Origin: Phoronis ovalis
Taxonomy: Eukaryota > Phoronida > Phoronidae
Length of the DNA stretch: 10,849 nucleotides
Assembly: GCA_028565635.1 (NCBI GenBank)
Contig: JAOXYB010059235.1
Coordinates: forward strand, 1-10,849
Direction: 5' to 3'
Part shown: in pieces, positions 7,340 to 10,849 of the stretch
How positions within the stretch are numbered: the stretch's first letter is position 1
Layout: every line of letters begins with the position of its first letter
The notes under the pieces: generated by a model
What the model saw: the letters and a program-made list of their open reading frames with translations, nothing else
What the model was told of the DNA's origin: nothing
Databases searched by the model: none
Program-made: the position numbers and the translations under genes

Positions 7340-7820
7340 GACACTTGCAGGTTTGCCTGTAAATATGTGCATGAGAACTTCTTCCCTTTGATCGAGAGGA
7401 TACATAAATGATCTGATTAGCTTTCACTGATGAATTGTCATGATTTAAATGGTCAGTAGCTTTAGGCCAATTTAGACGTTACAGTGTCATCATTTCAAAC
7501 AACCACCAATGTCGGTTCGTTTTATAATAAGGAAACCATAAAAATAGCAGCCACGAAAGCATCGCTATTTGTAAGTGGAAACAATAACTTCGAGCATAAA
7601 GACAAATAATATAGTATGTACTTTATCCGTGAACTTCGCCACGGATATACTGAACTGTAAAATAAGCGAAAAGCGTCATTGTAATTCGTACCAGAGAGAT
7701 ATCATTCCTTGCATGCTTATGTAGTTTTGCGGCTTATTTTTACTGCCGACAGTTGTTTCTTATGTACGTAGAAGCCCTTAAAATGATGATTAGAAGCTAT
7801 TTGTTTGATTTCCTGTTACT
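7340..7820. other. Non-coding stretch with one small hairpin
   Basis: TATCCGTG (7624-7631) pairs perfectly with CACGGATA (7640-7647) over an 8-nt loop. Nothing else in the stretch resembles a gene or RNA. Confidence 0.45.
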
Positions 7821-7822
7821 AG

Positions 7823-7859
7823 AGACAAATTATTTTTTTGGCGACATTTATTTATGCAG
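7823..7859 (+). CDS. Putative 37-nt exon
   Basis: A pyrimidine-rich acceptor (TTTGATTTCCTGTTACTAG, AG 7821-7822) and a donor (TATGCAG|GTAAAT, GT 7860-7861) bound 37 nt. After one base completing the previous codon it reads DKLFFWRHLFMQ and ends in phase 0, which fits the phase-2 end of the putative exon at 6602-6647. It is AT-rich and short, so a chance origin is quite possible. Confidence 0.18.
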
Positions 7860-7861
7860 GT

Positions 7862-8316
7862 AAATGTATAAATTTAAATATTTCTTATGTGTGTTTTTTG
7901 TATTTATATTCCTATATAGAAAAGATTATGTCTAATTTGGTTATTTTACAAATTTTATCGTTATGAGATTGAAGTGTATTTCTAGAATATATTGATGGAT
8001 ACGAGTCATTTCTGGTGCCTAAAGCTACTGATATATAATACGTTTAAAGTCTTTAAATGTAGACAATCAATATATAAGAATTTATCACATTTTTCTGAGA
8101 ATATCGCATTACTTCAATTTGAAGAAAATCGTTCAGGGAAATACTTCTAGAAAGACACATCTATACTTATATCACATGGCTAAAGAGAAAGATTACAAAT
8201 GTTATAGACCCACATTCAGCATCATGTTGTCAGTGATGTAATCAATACTTAAATTGATTTATAATGTTATATTTATTTATAATGATATCAATGTATAATT
8301 TCTTATTGCTCCTTAA
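7862..8316. other. AT-rich sequence without a recognised gene
   Basis: There are only short repeats such as TTTATAATG twice near 8260 and 8277. No gene or RNA is supported. Confidence 0.45.
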
Positions 8317-8338
8317 TGGCAAGGGTTAACCCTTGCCA
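8317..8338. repeat. 22-bp perfect palindrome
   Basis: The half-site TGGCAAGGGTT is followed immediately by its exact complement AACCCTTGCCA with no spacer. The centre is GTTAAC. A 22-bp uninterrupted palindrome is very unlikely by chance in about 11 kb. It could bind a dimeric protein, form a cruciform, or be a mobile-element footprint; the sequence does not say which. Confidence 0.85.
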
Positions 8339-8498
8339 GTGGCACAAGAATTAATGTTATATGTCCACAGAGATATTAACCTAGATTATGAGCGTATCAT
8401 AGATAGATTTGCTAATAAAAAGCCAAGAAGAAGGCTTATGGTTATTCCTGTTGCCGACTGAATTATTATAATTTATCCAGAGTGTGTCCTGCATTCAG

Positions 8499-8692
8499 GT
8501 TGTTTCCTCATGGCTGTCCGTACTCTGTATATTGTTACCGATTAATAACTGTATCTAGTTATGATATAAGTTCGTGTTAACTGATGACAAGTTATCATCA
8601 GTTTGTACGCACTGCTCACCATTATTGTTACAGGTGCTACCTGTATATAAAGATTATAAGTCATATTTTGTTGTTCTTTAAAATAAAATAAA
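8499..8692 (+). other. Putative terminal exon with doubled poly(A) signal
   Basis: An acceptor-like TGTCCTGCATTCAG (AG 8497-8498) is followed by sequence open in all three frames for about 15 or more codons. In phase 0, which fits the putative exon at 7823-7859, it reads VVSSWLSVLCILLPINNCI and stops at TAG 8556-8558. Overlapping AATAAA hexamers at 8682-8692 would end the transcript about 130 nt later. A perfect hairpin, AACTGATGA (8579-8587) with TCATCAGTT (8595-8603) around a 7-nt loop, lies between stop and signal. The evidence is splice and poly(A) consensus only. Confidence 0.2.
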
Positions 8693-8699
8693 CGTATGC

Positions 8700-9149
8700 T
8701 GAAAATAAAAATAGTTGTTAAATTATATGTCCTTTCTCAAGAAGAACCAGCAACCAATTGGTGGACAATTATCGAAGTGGTTGATTTGGACTGTGATTTA
8801 AATAATTTCTTGCAGTAAATGTACAGATTACGTTACAGAAATGGCAGAAAGATAGACAAAAAGCGAAACATGTTAATTTTATTGTCTATTATTAACCAGT
8901 ACAATGACAATGCATGCCTCTTTAGTAATATAATTCTAAGCTAACGTGATAAAACCTCCATTTCAATACTGAGTACAAAATATAAATTCAAAATAATTAT
9001 ACTGAAGGCTTAGGCAAAATCTACAAATAATTAAAAGCTGAATGCCCTGCATGTAGTCTGATCTCAGTCCCTCTTGGATAACATTTGTGATTTTTTTTCA
9101 TTAAATTAATTAGTCTTAACAATAATAATTTATGTTTAAATGTATAAAA
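8700..9149. other. AT-rich sequence without a recognised gene
   Basis: No supported gene, RNA or repeat was found. Confidence 0.45.
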
Positions 9150-9339
9150 GGAGCGCAGAGTGCCATGGAAAGAGAGTCTCTGAATGCACCAGATTGCAGA
9201 AAAACGCACCTAATATTCAAACATTTTCCGGGGGTGTATGCCACCGGACCCCTTAGTTTCGCTTCGCGCCCTGCGAGCGTTCGCCCTCAAATGCATTTTT
9301 TTCACGGCCCCCTTCAGGAAAATCCTGAATCCGCCACTG
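9150..9339 (-). mobile_element. Degenerate repeat with CAGTGGCGGAT-type terminus (DNA transposon remnant)
   Basis: Read on the minus strand from 9339, the sequence starts CAGTGGCGGATTCAGGATT, continues through a G-rich part, a block of GAACGCTCGCAGGGCGCGAA type and GGGGTCCGGTGGCATACACC, and fades at TCTGCAATCTGGTGCATTC. I recognise this order of motifs as that of a high-copy repeat scattered through many invertebrate genomes and often wrongly predicted as short protein tails. The CAGTG start suggests a hAT-like terminus, but the superfamily assignment is inference. Inside are hairpins: TTCAGGA/TCCTGAA (9313-9329) and an imperfect CCGGGGG/CCACCGG (about 9228-9246). The 228-base open frame through it (9132-9359, +) is not a gene. 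The opposite terminus and a target duplication were not found, so it is one end or a truncated copy. Confidence 0.6.
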
Positions 9340-9359
9340 CAGTTGCTGATCGTTTTTAA

Positions 9360-9841
9360 ATGTGTATATCTAATTTTCTTTTCAGTCGTATAATATAGAT
9401 AAATACTGCCAAATTAAGATTCTATATTTTCACTATCCCTATATCTAAGAGATTTAAAAATGAGTAAGATATATATGTGTGGAGAATAGCATCATCATTG
9501 CGTTATCATGGTATCATGCTTCGATATGAATTTGCAAAATTAAAATTTGTTGATAGAGCCATATTGTCCAGACGAGTTCTAAAGAATTTTTGAAGAATTT
9601 GTTTCTGATTAAGATTTGCCTGGACCACTTTCTTCACCTTAATTTTGTTGTTTTATGTTTGTCTGTACGGTTGCGACAGATTTTCTTGCTGATAAGCGAT
9701 TCGTTTCATTCATTATTTTTACATACGAGAGCAGATTTAAACTTCGCATGTTTTCGTTTTACATGCGTTAAATTGCATAAGCAATGTCCTTAATACCAGA
9801 ATGAATCTTCATTCAATACAGTAAATGTAATTTAGTCAAAT
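9360..9841. other. AT-rich spacer before the minisatellite
   Basis: A plus-strand frame at 9590-9793 is open but of AT-biased, F/L/C-rich composition without an ATG-led, motif-bearing protein. No gene is supported. Confidence 0.4.
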
Positions 9842-10430
9842 CAGAATCTTACATTTTAACTACGCAGAATCTTACATTTAACTACACAGAATCTTGCATT
9901 TTTAACTACACAGAATCTTACATTTAACTACACAGAATCTTACATTTAACTAAACAGAATCTTACGTATTATCTACACAGAATCTTACATTTAACTACAC
10001 AGAACCTTGCATTTTAACTACACAGAATCTTGCATTTTAACTACACAGAATCTTACATTTTAACTACACAGAATCTTGCATTTTAACTACACAGAATTTT
10101 GCATTGTAACTACACAAAATCTTGCATTTTAACGACACAGAATCTTACATTTTAACTAACACAGAATCTTACATTTTAACTACACAGAATCTTACATTTA
10201 ACTACACAGAACCTTGCATTTTAACTACACAGAATCTTACATTTAACTAAACAGAATCTTACATATTAACTACACAGAATCTTACATTTTAACTACACAG
10301 AATCTTACATTTAACTAAACAGAATCTTACATTTTAACTACACAGAATCTTACATTTAACTACACAGAATCTTACAATTAACTACACAGAATCTTACATT
10401 TAACTAAACAGAATCTTACATTTTAACTAC
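9842..10430. repeat. Minisatellite, 26 tandem copies of a 22-23-bp unit
   Basis: The unit is CAGAATCTTACAT followed by TTT or TT and AACTACA, giving 23-bp long and 22-bp short forms; single copies of 24 bp also occur. I count 26 uninterrupted copies. Recurrent variants are TTGCA for TTACA (copies 3, 8, 9, 11, 12, 13, 17), CAGAACC (8 and 17), a CTAAA end (5, 18, 21, 25) and a TAT-containing form (6 and 19). Every copy contains TAA, and no coding frame runs through the array. On the minus strand most copies contain TGTAAGAT, which resembles a 5' splice site. The array ends abruptly at CTATGTAAATT. Confidence 0.95.
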
Positions 10431-10849
10431 CCTATGTAAATTAGTAAATTTGCGGACCTTACCTTTTCATAAACCTGTCGTCTATAGATTTGGTTTATTA
10501 AAAAACAATATTTCGAAATTATGTCAGAATTTTCCAAAGAGGTCACATATTTTTTTAGAAACAATAAAAATAGCGTTTGGATTCTCTTTGCACGTGTCAC
10601 AATTGCGAGGGATAAAATTAAATTGACATTACTTTTGATTGTGACAAATTTAAAAAAACCGGATATGTCTGATATGTGAGACAGATACAGTTGTAAACAA
10701 TTGGCATAAGGTCACAATTGATTTAAATCACAGTGCTAGTGAAGAGGCTGGCCCTGCGAAAAGTAGTGCGGAAACCTTAAATTTATGATTTTTCTTTTTT
10801 CCTCCTTGGCGCTGGCTTTTTTGTTTGTTTCTGTTTGAAAGGTAAATCA
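10431..10849. other. Right-edge sequence without a convincing gene
   Basis: Two donor-like sites stand alone: AAAAG|GTAAGG on the minus strand (GT at 10460-10459) and GAAAG|GTAAAT on the plus strand (GT 10842-10843). An 18-codon frame at 10785-10838 (+) reads MIFLFSSLALAFLFVSV and stops; it looks like a signal peptide but is made largely from a T-rich run. None of these is enough to call an exon. Confidence 0.35.

Noticed and set aside
9021-9209. 62-residue minus-strand frame
   Set aside because: It overlaps the repeat edge and AT-rich flank, with no motif or splice support.
9132-9359. 75-residue plus-strand frame
   Set aside because: It lies within the CAGTGGCGGAT-type repeat; the frame is a by-product of GC-rich repeat sequence.
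9842-10430. CRISPR array
   Set aside because: The copies are contiguous 22-23-bp units without unique spacers, so this is a tandem minisatellite, and the surrounding DNA is eukaryotic in character.
10440-10590. Minus-strand exon ending at the AAAAG|GTAAGG donor (10461/10460)
   Set aside because: The donor is strong and one frame is open upstream, but the sequence is AT-rich, no good acceptor is present and no partner exon was found.
10785-10838. Signal-peptide-like start MIFLFSSLALAFLFVSV
   Set aside because: It stops after 17 codons before the donor-like site, and its hydrophobicity comes from a T-rich run.

Overview
The window looks like AT-rich nuclear DNA (roughly two thirds A+T) from an animal. 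There are no operons, no Shine-Dalgarno-led genes and no long intact reading frames. Instead there is one gene tail, splice-site-bounded exon candidates, degenerate transposon pieces, many inverted repeats and a large minisatellite. The repeat at about 9150-9339 ends in CACTG and reads CAGTGGCGGATTCAGG on the other strand; I associate this kind of repeat with invertebrate genomes, particularly molluscs. A bivalve or other lophotrochozoan is my best guess, but it is not proven.

Layout. Positions 3-389 (+) hold the C-terminal end of a protein with a charged coiled coil and a Q/P-rich tail, followed by a 3' UTR with AATAAA at 577-582. From about 600 to 4100 there is mostly AT-rich non-coding sequence, with a diverged tandem duplication (821-1057), a hairpin-rich possible MITE relic (1432-1574), an 11-bp inverted repeat (3368-3418) and a 23-nt T run (3756-3778). 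Positions 4286-4749 are bounded by two 69-bp inverted arms that are about 80% identical, so this is a MITE or foldback-type element.

The most interesting coding signal is on the minus strand. An ATG at 5172 opens a 38-codon exon starting MGNCCKRS, which is a myristoylation/palmitoylation-type N-terminus, and it ends at a strong splice donor (GAAG|GTAAGAG, 5058/5057). Upstream on the same strand is a TATA box (6226-6218) followed about 60 nt later by a perfect CAG|GTAAGC donor (6163/6162). Downstream is an acceptor (4156/4155) whose reading phase fits and leads to a stop. Together these suggest a small three-exon minus-strand gene spanning about 6200 to 3860, with the inverted-repeat element sitting in its second intron.

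On the plus strand from 6600 to 8700, three splice-site-bounded segments (6602-6647, 7823-7859 and 8499 onward, with a doubled AATAAA at 8682-8692) are phase-compatible. They could be the 3' part of another gene, but the case rests only on splice consensus and phase. The right end holds a 22-bp perfect palindrome (8317-8338), the CAGTGGCGGAT-type element and a 26-copy, 22-23-bp minisatellite (9842-10430). The last 400 bases contain no convincing gene.
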